A stretch of DNA of 64,000 nucleotides from Jeotgalibaca arthritidis (GTDB taxonomy: Bacteria; Bacillota; Bacilli; Lactobacillales; Aerococcaceae). Below are positions 8,609-17,362 of the stretch, piece by piece (within the stretch, counting starts at the first letter, position 1; each line of letters starts with the position of its first letter). Where the stretch lies: the NCBI RefSeq assembly GCF_011100465.1, contig NZ_CP049740.1, forward strand, positions 403,857 to 467,856, read 5' to 3'. The translations under genes were made by a program, and so were the position numbers. The notes beneath the pieces were generated by a model. The model was not told the DNA's origin and did no database searches. It saw nothing but the letters and a program-made list of their open reading frames with translations.

Positions 8609-9244
8609 ATGAGAATTCAAGTTTGGACAGATTTTGTATGTCCATTTTGTTATATCGGAAATGAAAAATTAAAACGTGCTATCCAAGCGTTTGAGCATCA
8701 TGATCAGATTGAAGTTGAATTTAAGAGTTATCAGTTAGACCCCCATGCTCACTACGAAGAAGATAAAACAATGACTGAAAGCCTTTCTGAAACAAAAGGT
8801 TTGCCACAAGAACAAATCAAGCAAATGATAGAACACCTCACAACAGCTGCTAAAGAGGTCGATTTGACTTTCCGTTTTGACATCGCTAAAAATGCCAATA
8901 CCTTTGATGCTCACCGACTATACCAATACGCTAAGTCAATCGATAAAGGCTCGTCCTATATGGAACGCGTTAAAAAAGCTTATTTTACTGAGGGAGAAGT
9001 AATTAGCGACCATGATACACTCGTGAAATTAGCAGAAGAAGTTGGTATTTCTAAAGAAGATAGTTTATCCATTCTCCAATCAACTGCATACAGTGATAAT
9101 GTTAAAGGTGACATTGAACAAGCTCGTCAAATTGGCATCCAAGGTGTGCCATTCTTCATCTTTAATAACCGCTATGCTATTTCCGGTGCACAGCCTCAAG
9201 AGCTGTTTGCTAAAACATTAGAAACTGCTTGGGCAGAACAGTAA
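8609..9244 (+). CDS. DsbA-family (FrnE-like) thioredoxin-fold oxidoreductase
   Basis: 211 residues. The N-terminal thioredoxin-fold strand leads to the C-P-F-C redox motif (Cys11, Cys14), an inserted helical domain follows, and the cis-Pro loop reads G-V-P-F-F near residue 184. This is the FrnE/2-hydroxychromene-isomerase-like branch of DsbA proteins. There is no signal peptide, so it acts in the cytoplasm on disulfides or thiol adducts. Followed after 10 bases by a gene of unknown function, probably co-transcribed. Confidence 0.85.
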   Translation: MRIQVWTDFVCPFCYIGNEKLKRAIQAFEHHDQIEVEFKSYQLDPHAHYEEDKTMTESLSETKGLPQEQIKQMIEHLTTAAKEVDLTFRFDIAKNANTFDAHRLYQYAKSIDKGSSYMERVKKAYFTEGEVISDHDTLVKLAEEVGISKEDSLSILQSTAYSDNVKGDIEQARQIGIQGVPFFIFNNRYAISGAQPQELFAKTLETAWAEQ

Positions 9245-9254
9245 TAGGAGTCGA

Positions 9255-9764
9255 ATGATTATGGGTTTATTTGATTTATTTAAACGTCAGAAAAAAGAAA
9301 CACCAATGTCTCAAACAGAAGCACATATAATAGAAGAAACAGAATCAACAGTCCCTGTCTATGACATCACGGTGAAGGCTACTGATTGTCAAACAGACCA
9401 TCAAGTTATTGAAAAAATTGCGCGAAAAATCATTGATGAAGATCCTTTCCAAATCGTTTATAAAGGTCTCAGCGATCAAGACTTAACGAATCGGCAACGC
9501 GCTCTTTATAAGTATGCAGAAATGAGCACCATGACAGTCGATATTAACCTCCAGCAATCTGGTGTGATTACTATAGAGGGTATCACTCTGGGTAATCTTC
9601 CCTCTTCTATTGTTCAAGATATGAAACGATATTCCGATAAGTATATGCTCACCACTTACGTTTTCATTAGCGGCGGCCCCTATAAGGTCTATTCAATTGA
9701 AGAAAAAACCGTCATTGAGAAAGAAGATGCATTTAATCTCGATATTTTTATTTCTTATTATTAA
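9255..9764 (+). CDS. Hypothetical protein
   Basis: 169 residues, soluble, no domain recognised. The N-terminal G-L-F-D-L-F-K-R-Q-K-K is a common cytoplasmic start, and the rest is mixed alpha/beta. AGGAG lies 4 bases before the ATG at 9255 and 10 before a second ATG at 9261; the latter may be the true start. It lies 10 bases after the dsbA-like gene and ends in a bidirectional terminator. Confidence 0.7.
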   Translation: MIMGLFDLFKRQKKETPMSQTEAHIIEETESTVPVYDITVKATDCQTDHQVIEKIARKIIDEDPFQIVYKGLSDQDLTNRQRALYKYAEMSTMTVDINLQQSGVITIEGITLGNLPSSIVQDMKRYSDKYMLTTYVFISGGPYKVYSIEEKTVIEKEDAFNLDIFISYY

Positions 9765-9809
9765 AAAGATCGTCCCATTCATCAACATGATAAATGGGAC
9801 GATCTTTTT
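9763..9809. terminator. Bidirectional intrinsic terminator
   Basis: Perfect 17-bp stem aaaaagatcgtcccatt with its complement, between convergent genes; overlaps both stop codons. Confidence 0.9.
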
Positions 9810-10524
9810 AATGAGGAATAATATCTGTAATGGTATAGCTACGCATATCAAACCGGCTTCTTGATTTCGAATACTCAAATGGTGTGCCGTTAGCCAAGTA
9901 AACAACTTGTTCTACTTCTAACACAGGTGTGTTTTCAGATGCATCCAGGTGTTTAATATCAACATCACTTGGTGTATCAGCACTAATTTTACGGTAAGCA
10001 CCGCCAACTTTTAACTCAAGATCCGAACGAATGTATTCATAGATGGATTCGTAAATAATTTCTTCTGTTAAGTTTTTGACAATGTCAACAACATAATAGG
10101 TATCTTCTAGAATATAAGGTTTTTTATCAACAATTCTAAGTCGAATAATGTGATAAACGGCTTCGTTGCTGTCCAAGAGAAGAATCTTTTGCAGCTCTTC
10201 AGATGGAAACTGGATATCAAATGAAATGATTTCACTTTCTACCTTCTTATCTGGCAATTGTACAGTTAATCCCCGATACTCAGTCGCCTTATAACTAGAC
10301 GTATTCCATAATGTACTTTTGTGTACGAATGTACCTACCCCGCGTTTGCGAAATAACAAGCCTTCCATTGCTAAAATATCCATTGCTTTCTTCAATGTCA
10401 TTCGACTGACATCGAATTCTTCTGCCAGTGCAATTTGTTGCGGCAGCATTTGTCCTTCTTGATAGATACCTTGATCAATACGTCGACGTAATTCTTCTGC
10501 TATATCTTCATACTTCTTGCTCAT
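9808..10524 (-). CDS. GntR-family regulator, HutC subfamily (UTRA domain)
   Basis: 238 residues. Residues 1-70 form a GntR winged helix (L-R-R-R-I-D-Q-G-I, then L-A-E-E-F-D-V-S-R-M-T-L-K-K-A-M and G-V-G-T-F-V). Residues about 90-235 are a UTRA effector domain, usually binding sugar phosphates. The gene just upstream on the same strand is a broken PTS EIIC, so this is likely the orphaned regulator of a lost sugar locus. A dyad at 10608-10622 next to its own promoter is a candidate operator, suggesting autoregulation. Confidence 0.88.
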   Translation of the reverse strand: MSKKYEDIAEELRRRIDQGIYQEGQMLPQQIALAEEFDVSRMTLKKAMDILAMEGLLFRKRGVGTFVHKSTLWNTSSYKATEYRGLTVQLPDKKVESEIISFDIQFPSEELQKILLLDSNEAVYHIIRLRIVDKKPYILEDTYYVVDIVKNLTEEIIYESIYEYIRSDLELKVGGAYRKISADTPSDVDIKHLDASENTPVLEVEQVVYLANGTPFEYSKSRSRFDMRSYTITDIIPH

Positions 10525-10571
10525 CTTCTCTTCAACTACTTTCCTGCCTGCTATCTTCTATTAATACCTAT

Positions 10572-10622
10572 ATTATAGCTAAAATACGTCCTGAATGATA
10601 ACCTTTATTAGACAAAGTCTAA
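10572..10622 (-). promoter_or_regulatory. gntR promoter with adjacent candidate operator
   Basis: On the minus strand TTATCA (10596-10601), an 18-base spacer and TATAAT (10572-10577). Just upstream is the dyad TTAGACAAAGTCTAA (10608-10622), a typical spacing and symmetry for a GntR/HutC operator. Binding is inferred. Confidence 0.5.
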
Positions 10623-10655
10623 AAAAACTGGTCAATTGACTCGTTTTCACTGTAT

Positions 10656-10702
10656 ATAATAGAAGAAACTCCACCTAGGGGAGGCGGAGTTTCTTCTATT
10701 AT
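10656..10702. terminator. Terminator after the EIIC remnant
   Basis: Long inverted repeat ataatagaagaaactcc with its complement, just past the EIIC stop codon at 10708. Confidence 0.85.
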
Positions 10703-10707
10703 AAAAA

Positions 10708-11238
10708 CTAAGCTTCTTCTGCTGCTAGTTTTAGGTTAGCGATGTCTTGTACTTTCAAGAATGGATACCAGATTGCACCGATAATTGCCATATCGATCAA
10801 TTGAAGAATACCACCCATGATTGAGTTTGTAGCCATCATACCTGAGAAGAATACAGGCATTGTCCAAGGAACGATTACCCCTGTTGGTCGAGGTACGATA
10901 TCTGTTGCCATTGCGAAGTAGTTTACTGTTGCACCAACTAGTGGTGTGATAATCCAAGGAATAGCGATTGACGCATTCAATACGATTGGCATACCGAAGA
11001 TAACTGGTTCGTTTACGTTAAAGATTCCAGGTCCAATAGCTAAACGTCCTAAATCTTTCATTTGACGGCTCTTTAGGAAGAATCCCATGATGATAACAAC
11101 CATCAATGTCATACCAGTTCCACCCAAACCTACTGTAAATGTATCCATGAATGATTTTGTAACGATGTTTGGTAGGTCGCTTCCTGCGTTATAAGCTTCC
11201 AAGTTTTCAAATGCTAATGTGTTCCAGAATGTGTTAAT
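10708..11238 (-). pseudogene. PTS EIIC (lactose/cellobiose family), C-terminal remnant
   Basis: About 175 residues corresponding to the C-terminal 40% of a CelB-type permease: G-L-G-G-T-G-M-T-L followed by G-I-F-N-V-N-E-P-V-I-F-G-M-P-I-V-L-N, the signature sugar-site region. An in-frame TAA at 11239-11241 lies right before the homologous part (F-W-N-T-L-A-F-E-N). The N-terminal membrane half is gone, so the transporter cannot work. It lies upstream of the GntR regulator, consistent with a former sugar operon. Confidence 0.8.
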
Positions 11239-11355
11239 TTACTCTTGATAAAAATGAAAGCGGTACCTTCTCGAACACTTTAACAAACTTTGGTGGCTTA
11301 TACAAGATAAACGTATTAAAATAATAGTGATCACTCGAAATGGAAAGGATGATAA

Positions 11356-12546
11356 ATGATGAGCTTATTAGATGAACTCACCAAGAAGATTGATACGAAA
11401 AAAACTCGTATGATTGACATTCGGAGATACTTACATGAAAATCCCGAACTTTCCTTTGAAGAGGAAAAAACCGCTAACTATATTCGTGATTTTTACAAGG
11501 ATGTTGCTGTTGATTCTGTGGAAACAGATGTTGGTGGCGGGCATGGTGTCGTTGTAACCATTAAAGGCAGTCACCCAGGACAAACCATCGCATTAAGAGC
11601 CGACTTTGATGCTTTGCCAATTGAAGAAGAAACTGGCTTACCCTATGCTTCAAAAAATAAAGGCGTCATGCATGCTTGTGGCCATGATGGTCATACCGCT
11701 TATATGATGATTTTGGCTGAATCTTTAGCAGAGTTAAAATCACAGCTAAAAGGAACGATTAAAATTATACACCAACCAGCTGAAGAGGTTCCTCCTGGTG
11801 GCGCTCTTGGTATAATCAAAGCTGGCGTCTTGGATGATATCGATGCTATTTTTGGTATTCATGTGATGTCTCCAATGGAAACTGGCACGGTTTACTATCG
11901 CAGTGGTAATACACAAACTGGACGATCTTACTTTAAGTTAAAAGTACAAGGTAAAGGTGGACACGGTTCGTCACCTCATATGGCGAATGACGCGATTGTA
12001 GCAGCAAGTGCCTTTGTCATGAACTGCCAAACGGTTGTCAGTCGTCGTATTGATCCCTTTGATACAGCAGTTGTCACTATTGGATCATTTGATGGTAAGG
12101 GAACGTTTAATATTATTAAAGATTCGGTCGTATTAGAGGGTGATGTCCGTTCTATGTCAGACGAAGCAAGAGAAATGGTTGAATCTCAAATTCGCCAAAT
12201 GGCAGAAGGACTTGCAACAACTTATGGCGTATCAATTGAACTCGAGTATGCGAATGACTACCCTGTTCTCTATAACGATCCTGCTATTACAGACCGGGTA
12301 CAAGCAGCGCTTGAAGGAGCGAGGATTCCAGAAATAAAAGCAGTTGTTGAAACTGCTCCGCAACCACCTTCTGAAGACTTCGCCTATTATTTGAAAGAGA
12401 AACCAGGCTGTTTCTTCTATGTAGGCGCACGTCCTGCTGAGGGTCCATGGTATCCTCATCACCATCCGAAATTTGATATTAACGAGGATAGTTTAATTAT
12501 TAGTGCCAAAGCTATGGCAGCAGTCGTAGCAGACTTTTGTGGTTAA
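11356..12546 (+). CDS. M20-family amidohydrolase (hippurate hydrolase/N-acyl-amino-acid deacylase type)
   Basis: 396 residues, full length. Metal-binding motifs of the M20D branch are present: A-L-R-A-D-F-D-A-L-P, H-A-C-G-H-D-G-H-T-A, and the Glu pair in Q-P-A-E-E-V-P. Enzymes of this type remove acyl groups from N-acyl amino acids. Since no argE or argJ lies in the arginine cluster nearby, this is one candidate for an acetylornithine deacetylase, though its sequence type is not classical ArgE. AAGGATGATAA precedes ATG 11356 (a second ATG follows directly). Confidence 0.85.
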   Translation: MMSLLDELTKKIDTKKTRMIDIRRYLHENPELSFEEEKTANYIRDFYKDVAVDSVETDVGGGHGVVVTIKGSHPGQTIALRADFDALPIEEETGLPYASKNKGVMHACGHDGHTAYMMILAESLAELKSQLKGTIKIIHQPAEEVPPGGALGIIKAGVLDDIDAIFGIHVMSPMETGTVYYRSGNTQTGRSYFKLKVQGKGGHGSSPHMANDAIVAASAFVMNCQTVVSRRIDPFDTAVVTIGSFDGKGTFNIIKDSVVLEGDVRSMSDEAREMVESQIRQMAEGLATTYGVSIELEYANDYPVLYNDPAITDRVQAALEGARIPEIKAVVETAPQPPSEDFAYYLKEKPGCFFYVGARPAEGPWYPHHHPKFDINEDSLIISAKAMAAVVADFCG

Positions 12547-12578
12547 ACCGATTTATTTTTAGAACAGGAGAAATGATA

Positions 12579-13178
12579 GTGACTTGGGAAATTCTTAGTA
12601 TTATTGGCACAATTGCCTTTGCTGTCAGTGGAACACTGATTGCGATTGAAGAAGATTTTGATATTTTTGGTTTTTATATTTTAGGTTTTACCACTGCTTT
12701 CGGTGGCGGTTTAATTCGAAATCTGGTTATCGGTATTCCTGTTCAGAATATCTGGATGCAGAGCTCTCTCTTTAAAATTGCGTTTTTAGTGATTACCCTA
12801 GTCTTTTTTCTGCCTAATATCTGGCGGGGGCATTTAAGAAGTAGCATTGTTTTCTTTGATGCGGTAGGATTGGCAGCTTTTGCCATTCAAGGTGCTAAGG
12901 CTGCTATGTCCTTTGACGCGCCGCTTATTTCCATTACGCTAGCTGCTATTTTGACAGGAGCTGGTGGCGGAATGTTACGAGACATTTTTGCTGGAAGAAA
13001 GCCAATGATTTTCCACTCTGAGATATATGCCATTTGGGCTGGTGTAGCTGGAATGATTGTCGGATTAAATCTTGTGGAATCATCTGTTTTGACTGTTGTG
13101 TTACTAGGCGTTATCGTTTTATTGCGTGTCGCTAGTGTTCATTACAATTGGAATTTACCACGTTATTTTTATCGTTAA
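12579..13178 (+). CDS. TRIC/UPF0126 family membrane protein
   Basis: I choose GTG 12579 because AGGAG lies 8 bases upstream; the longer frame overlaps the previous gene. About 200 residues with two repeats of the UPF0126 pattern (G-T-L-I-A, then G-G-G-L-I-R-N; and T-G-A-G-G-G-M-L-R-D-I), six to seven membrane segments. The family is homologous to trimeric intracellular cation channels; prokaryotic members conduct monovalent cations in vitro. Probably co-transcribed with the M20 gene. Confidence 0.85.
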   Translation: MTWEILSIIGTIAFAVSGTLIAIEEDFDIFGFYILGFTTAFGGGLIRNLVIGIPVQNIWMQSSLFKIAFLVITLVFFLPNIWRGHLRSSIVFFDAVGLAAFAIQGAKAAMSFDAPLISITLAAILTGAGGGMLRDIFAGRKPMIFHSEIYAIWAGVAGMIVGLNLVESSVLTVVLLGVIVLLRVASVHYNWNLPRYFYR

Positions 13179-13204
13179 TATAATTATTTTTTGAAGAATA
13201 GACT

Positions 13205-13244
13205 AACCCCCACCTATTAGAATTTGGTCTAATAGGTGGGGGTT
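13205..13244 (+). terminator. Intrinsic terminator
   Basis: Perfect 17-bp stem aacccccacctattaga with its complement, followed by a T-rich tail. The 246 bases after it (13245-13490) hold no gene I can support; a 23-codon stretch directly after the GH42 remnant's stop may be the start of another lost gene. Confidence 0.9.
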
Positions 13245-13490
13245 TATTTGCTTTTAAAGTCGGTTACAAGTCTCTAGAATAATGTTTTATTTTTGATAGT
13301 TCCAGTGTAGTTAGCTTCTGATAGATGTACATGACGCCTCATGCAGCTGTTCAAGTTGAACAAATAGAAACTTTTTTCGATTCTATTTACTTAATACCGT
13401 AGCTAAATTGAATCTGTAGTGATTAGCATCTGTGTTTCCAATCTTTTAATTCAGATTGAAATTGGTTAGGATGAACCGTTAGTTTCACTG

Positions 13491-13835
13491 TCATGATCCA
13501 TCTTTTCCTTTTCGAATCACAATGGTGTCATAAGGGTTTAGAGATTTATCAGCTGATAAATGCTCGCCACTTAAGGTATCTTTCATACCAACAAACTCAC
13601 TTGGTAGTGGCTGTTGTTCTGACGTAAAGTTAATAATAAAAGTAAAACTTTCATCAGCTTGATAACGTCTTGTCACTTCAAGTCTTGTCGTTTCTTCTAA
13701 CTCGCGCTCAATTCCTACTGATGCTTGATCTAAAATAGTCGCTAAACTCTCTTTATCAAGTTCTGTTCCGATGTAATAAACATGACCATCTTGATAATGA
13801 TTGACCGTCACCTCCGCTAAAGTTGTCCGTACAAC
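13491..13835 (-). pseudogene. GH42 beta-galactosidase, C-terminal remnant
   Basis: About 114 residues matching the C-terminal region of GH42 beta-galactosidases: V-N-H-Y-Q-D-G-H-V-Y-Y-I-G-T-E-L, L-E-V-T-R-R-Y, and F-I-I-N-F-T near residue 60. An in-frame stop at 13836-13838 cuts it off from any upstream part, so the catalytic barrel (about 500 residues) is gone. Together with the nearby EIIC and ROK remnants it points to loss of a beta-galactoside pathway. Confidence 0.75.
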
Positions 13836-13896
13836 TTAGCTTATTAAAGCAAATTATACAAGTTGCGGAGATGATTTACAAATCTTTTTTAACTAT

Positions 13897-14157
13897 CTAT
13901 TTTTTGATAATCAAATCAATGGCTTGTTGAATTTTTTCTGCTTGTAAATTTTGATCCTCATCAGGATTCTGTATACAGTTTTGTAGGTTTTCAGCAACAA
14001 TAATTCCCATAATCCGATCAACACTTGATCTGACAGCACTTAATTGCGTGATAATATCCGTGCATTCTTTCTCATCTTCAATCATCTTTTGAATGCCTCG
14101 AATTTGACCTTCTGCTCGTTTTAGCCTATTCAGAACTTTTTTATCACATGATGTCAT
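13897..14157 (-). CDS. cstR: CstR, persulfide-sensing repressor (CsoR/RcnR family)
   Basis: 86 residues, all-alpha CsoR fold. It keeps the two sulfur-sensing cysteines (Cys32 and Cys61) but has no metal-binding His between them, the pattern that separates CstR (per/polysulfide sensor) from copper-sensing CsoR. R-L-K-R-A-E-G-Q-I-R-G and G-I-I-V-A-E-N-L closely follow CstR. It is the last gene of an operon of rhodaneses and a CoA-disulfide reductase, overlapping the previous gene by 4 bases, and probably represses the operon through the palindrome at 16449-16476. Confidence 0.85.
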   Translation of the reverse strand: MTSCDKKVLNRLKRAEGQIRGIQKMIEDEKECTDIITQLSAVRSSVDRIMGIIVAENLQNCIQNPDEDQNLQAEKIQQAIDLIIKK

Positions 14158-14456
14158 TCGTTAATAATCTCTCCTTTCCAAGAGGACATACCGCCCATAA
14201 CGTTGACAACATTATAGCCTTTTTGAGCTAAAAACTCACATGCCATGGCAGAGCGTCCTCCTGAATGGCAAATAACATGATAGTCTGTTTGTTTCTCTAG
14301 CTTAGAAAAGCTTTCAGGAAGTTCACTGAGTGGAACATTTTTAGCTGAGGGAATATGCCCCTGTGTAAACTCATCAACTTCCCTAACATCGATAATCGTT
14401 GCGCCTTGTCGATAATCTTCTTGGTAAAATTCATCCATTCCTTTTGATCTATACAT
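14154..14456 (-). CDS. Rhodanese-domain sulfurtransferase
   Basis: 100 residues, a single rhodanese domain with active-site loop C-H-S-G-G-R-S around residue 67 and the D-V-R-E motif near residue 25. It transfers sulfane sulfur through a cysteine persulfide. Overlaps the reductase gene before it by 8 bases and cstR after it by 4, so it is tightly coupled in the operon. Confidence 0.88.
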   Translation of the reverse strand: MYRSKGMDEFYQEDYRQGATIIDVREVDEFTQGHIPSAKNVPLSELPESFSKLEKQTDYHVICHSGGRSAMACEFLAQKGYNVVNVMGGMSSWKGEIINE

Positions 14457-16116
14457 AACGAATCTCCTCCGGTCTTACTGTTTGGTAAATTGAAAAAGCA
14501 CCATCTAAATTTTTAACCTTGAACTGATGTTGTTTTAACAGACGCTCTCCTAGATAACTTCTTAATCCACTATGGCAACTAATGATATACGTTTGCTCTC
14601 TATCTAATTCATCGATGCGTTGTCGCAACTCATCTAAGGGAATATGAATCGCATCTTTAAATTGACCATTTGCTAATTCTGCTTTTGATCGAACATCTAG
14701 CAAGATTGCTCCATTAGCTAATTCATCTAATAGTTCATGCCACTGAATATTATCGCTCAGCTCCTCAGCAATATTCATCGCGACATAGCCAATCATATTC
14801 ACAGGATCCTTAGCCGAACCAAATGGCGGTGCATATGTCAATTCTAATTCTGGCAAATCGAAAATCGTTAGCCCGCCTTTAATAGCTGTTGCTAAGACAT
14901 CAATTCGCTTATCGACACCCTTAGCTCCAACAGCTTGCGCACCATATATCTTACCTGTCGTCGGATCAAAAATTAGTTTTAACTGAATATCTGTTGCGCC
15001 TGGATAATAAGACGCGTGGTCTTTGTTTGTTGTATGAACTGCTTTATAATTCAAGTTACTATTTTTTACTAGTCGCTCAGTCAGACCTGTCGAAGCTGCT
15101 GTTATACCAAATACACGCACAATAGCTGTGCCAATGCTCCCTTTATTTTTTCGATTGAGAGCTGAAAGAACATCAGCAACTTGACGACCTTGGCGGTTAG
15201 CAGGAGATGCTAATGAAATCAGGCTATCTTCGCCAGTCAATTGTTGTTTTACAATAATCGCATCACCCACCGCATAAATATCAGGGTCTGATGTTTGATA
15301 CTGTTCGTTAACCACAATACCGCCACGTAATCCTAATTCAAGACCAGCCTCTTCAGCTAAACGACTGTCTGGTTGAACACCAATGGATAAAATAATCAAA
15401 TCTGTTTCAATTTTTTGACCATCTTCTAGGTAAACTGATCGACCTTTATTGCTAAACTTAGTTGCCGATTGACCGGTCACTACTTTAACGTGATTCGCTT
15501 CAAGTTCACGACTTACAAAAGCAGCCATTTCTTCATCTAAAGTTGGCAAAATGTGTGGTGCTTTCTCAACAATCGTGACATCCAAACCGATTGCCTTCAA
15601 ATTTTCTGCCATCTCCAAACCAATGAAGCCTGCCCCAATCACTAAAGCCTTCTCTATTTTATGGTCATTTAGATAGTTCATAATACCATCTAGATCAGGT
15701 ACATTTCTTAAAGTAAAGACATTCTCTGCTTCTTCCATGCCAGCTATTTGAGGAAGGAATGGTTTCGCTCCGGGAGATAAAATCAATTTATCATAGCTTT
15801 CCGTTTTTTCTACACCTTGGTTGTTCACCGTTAGTGTCTTAGTATCTGGATTAATAGCAGTAACTTCATGGTTCACCCGAACATCTATGTTGAAGCGATT
15901 ATGGAGGGATTCCGGTGTTTGCAATAACAAGCTATCTCGATTTTCAATTTCTCCAGAGACGTAATACGGTAATCCACAGTTCGCAAAGGATACATAAGGA
16001 CCCTTTTCAAAGACAACAATATTCAGCGATTCATTTAATCGGCGTAAGCGTGTCGCTGCTGACATCCCTCCGGCTACGCCACCTATAATAACTACTTTTT
16101 CCATTATTCTATTCAT
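14449..16116 (-). CDS. CoA-disulfide/polysulfide reductase fused to a rhodanese domain
   Basis: 555 residues. An N-terminal FAD-binding Rossmann fold (V-I-I-G-G-V-A-G-G) leads to the single active-site Cys in F-A-N-C-G-L-P (residue 47), the CoADR-type cysteine. An NAD-binding fold lies near 155-185, a dimerisation domain follows, and from about 450 a rhodanese domain ends in S-C-H-S-G-L-R-S. CoADR-rhodanese (Npsr/CdrB-like) enzymes reduce CoA persulfides and polysulfides. A second in-frame ATG at 16104 gives the family's usual N-terminus and may be the true start. Overlaps both neighbours. Confidence 0.88.
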   Translation of the reverse strand: MNRIMEKVVIIGGVAGGMSAATRLRRLNESLNIVVFEKGPYVSFANCGLPYYVSGEIENRDSLLLQTPESLHNRFNIDVRVNHEVTAINPDTKTLTVNNQGVEKTESYDKLILSPGAKPFLPQIAGMEEAENVFTLRNVPDLDGIMNYLNDHKIEKALVIGAGFIGLEMAENLKAIGLDVTIVEKAPHILPTLDEEMAAFVSRELEANHVKVVTGQSATKFSNKGRSVYLEDGQKIETDLIILSIGVQPDSRLAEEAGLELGLRGGIVVNEQYQTSDPDIYAVGDAIIVKQQLTGEDSLISLASPANRQGRQVADVLSALNRKNKGSIGTAIVRVFGITAASTGLTERLVKNSNLNYKAVHTTNKDHASYYPGATDIQLKLIFDPTTGKIYGAQAVGAKGVDKRIDVLATAIKGGLTIFDLPELELTYAPPFGSAKDPVNMIGYVAMNIAEELSDNIQWHELLDELANGAILLDVRSKAELANGQFKDAIHIPLDELRQRIDELDREQTYIISCHSGLRSYLGERLLKQHQFKVKNLDGAFSIYQTVRPEEIRYV

Positions 16117-16426
16117 TCCCCTTTCTTATTTCCCCTTGCCACTGGTTCATACCATAACGAATATTACGGACATCATAACCTTGACTAGATAATTCTTTAG
16201 CCGCCCGTTTACTACGCATGCCACTCTGACAAATCACATAAACGATCTCATCTTTGTTTCCTTTAAAGGTATGAAGACTGTCTAAAGGAACATTTCTAGC
16301 CTCAGGAATATGCCCCAGCCGGTATTCTGATTTTGTGCGAACGTCAATCAATTGAATACGCTTCGTCAACTTACTTTCCATTTCATCGCTTGATATCGTT
16401 GGTATTCGTTTAAATAAGTGAAACAT
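16109..16426 (-). CDS. Rhodanese-domain protein, first gene of the cst-like operon
   Basis: 105 residues, one rhodanese domain with catalytic loop C-Q-S-G-M-R-S near residue 68 and D-V-R-T near residue 28. Its leading K-R-I-P-T-I-S is typical of YqhL/PspE-like single-domain rhodaneses. It is directly behind the CstR operator-promoter, with AAGGAG before the ATG at 16426. Confidence 0.88.
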   Translation of the reverse strand: MFHLFKRIPTISSDEMESKLTKRIQLIDVRTKSEYRLGHIPEARNVPLDSLHTFKGNKDEIVYVICQSGMRSKRAAKELSSQGYDVRNIRYGMNQWQGEIRKGNE

Positions 16427-16448
16427 TTTTATTCTCCTTTACCCTCAA

Positions 16449-16498
16449 TTTAATATACCCCTATAGGTATATTAAAGCATCTCTATTGCCTTTGTCAA
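16449..16498 (-). promoter_or_regulatory. Promoter and CstR-type operator of the sulfane-sulfur operon
   Basis: On the minus strand, TTGACA (16493-16498) is followed after 18 bases by TAATAT (16469-16474). An inverted repeat covers 16449-16476: two 11-base arms (tttaatatacc and its complement) around cctata. This ATACC-centre-GGTAT layout resembles CsoR/CstR operators and overlaps the -10, as expected for repression relieved by persulfides. Confidence 0.75.
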
Positions 16499-16539
16499 TA
16501 GCTAGGCTAAGCCTTTCATCAGATGGCATATTTAATTAA

Positions 16540-16960
16540 ATGATAAATAACGACAAGTAAATCACAATATCAACTAAAATACAGTTGATTTGTAAAAGCG
16601 ACCCAGCAAAACTTCCTCCTGTATTAAATAACCACTGATAACTGGTGGCATTGTACATGATACCGTAACAGCTGTTGTATGGCATTTTTTCATATTGATA
16701 AAATTAGGATAACAAAAATCAAACCGTTTGTTGCGCCACCACCACCCATATAAACAAAGTTATCAATAAAGTGAACGTAATAACATTTGCTAGTGCTTCT
16801 GTTTGGCCTGCTTGAAAATTAGACGGTTAGCATCACTATTCATAATCTAGATGTACAAAATACAATTAACAACGTTACCACCATTGATGGCGAAAAAACC
16901 TTTACTTCCCGTAAAACCGATAGGATTCCCAGTATCTTGTTCACCGCTTACAAGATGAAT
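16540..16960 (-). pseudogene. PTS EIIC (lactose/cellobiose type), heavily decayed remnant
   Basis: Reading the minus strand across three frames recovers pieces of an EIIC: N-P-I-G-F-T-G-S-K-G-F-F, then Y-M-G-G-G-G-A-T-N-G-L-I-F-V-I-L (compare W-x-G-G-x-G-A-T-L in CelB/LacE), then a C-terminal G-G-S-F-A-G-S-L-L-Q-I-N-C-I-L. Several stops and frameshifts separate them. Edges are approximate. The sequence from 16961 to 17113 holds nothing I can identify. Confidence 0.5.
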
Positions 16961-17113
16961 CAACTTTGTCTAGCTTAAATTGACAAATCAAAAAACTATA
17001 AACTAGATGTTAGCAGAGTCTTATTTATTTTCAGTAAATGACGAGTTAAGTTTATGTAAAGCGACTTTTTGGTCTTTAAACGTCTAAATTTTATGATAGA
17101 CAGAGGAAATAAG

Positions 17114-17253
17114 ATGCAGAATCCCGTTAGGATTTTTATCTTATTGTGCGGACTTGTATTAGTCTTATCTGCCCTTTTATCCTTATTAGGTGTTCAAGCG
17201 GTCAATTTGCACGTATGATTGAAAATGCTGTTACTAAAGCATTCTCAGAATAA
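17114..17253 (+). pseudogene. Small one-TM protein gene, probably frameshifted
   Basis: GAGG, 7 bases, then ATG 17114 opens a 34-codon frame (M-Q-N-P-V-R-I-F-I-L-L) with one membrane segment that ends at TGA 17216. In another frame, S-G-Q-F-A-R-M-I-E-N-A-V-T-K-A-F-S-E continues to TAA 17251 just before a terminator. A single indel near 17195 would give a coherent 46-48-residue one-TM protein. It could be a real frameshift, or the 34-residue form may be made. No family recognised. Confidence 0.4.
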
Positions 17254-17254
17254 T

Positions 17255-17307
17255 AAAAAGAGTAAGCAGACCTGATTTTTAACAGCCATGCTTACTCCTT
17301 TTTCTTT
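17255..17307 (+). terminator. Intrinsic terminator
   Basis: Stem gagtaagca/tgcttactc flanked by A-run and T-run, directly after the small gene. Confidence 0.7.
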
Positions 17308-17362
17308 TCAATTTTAAAATAAAGCATTACAATGATTGTAATAGAAGAAAGTAGGTGTTCAG

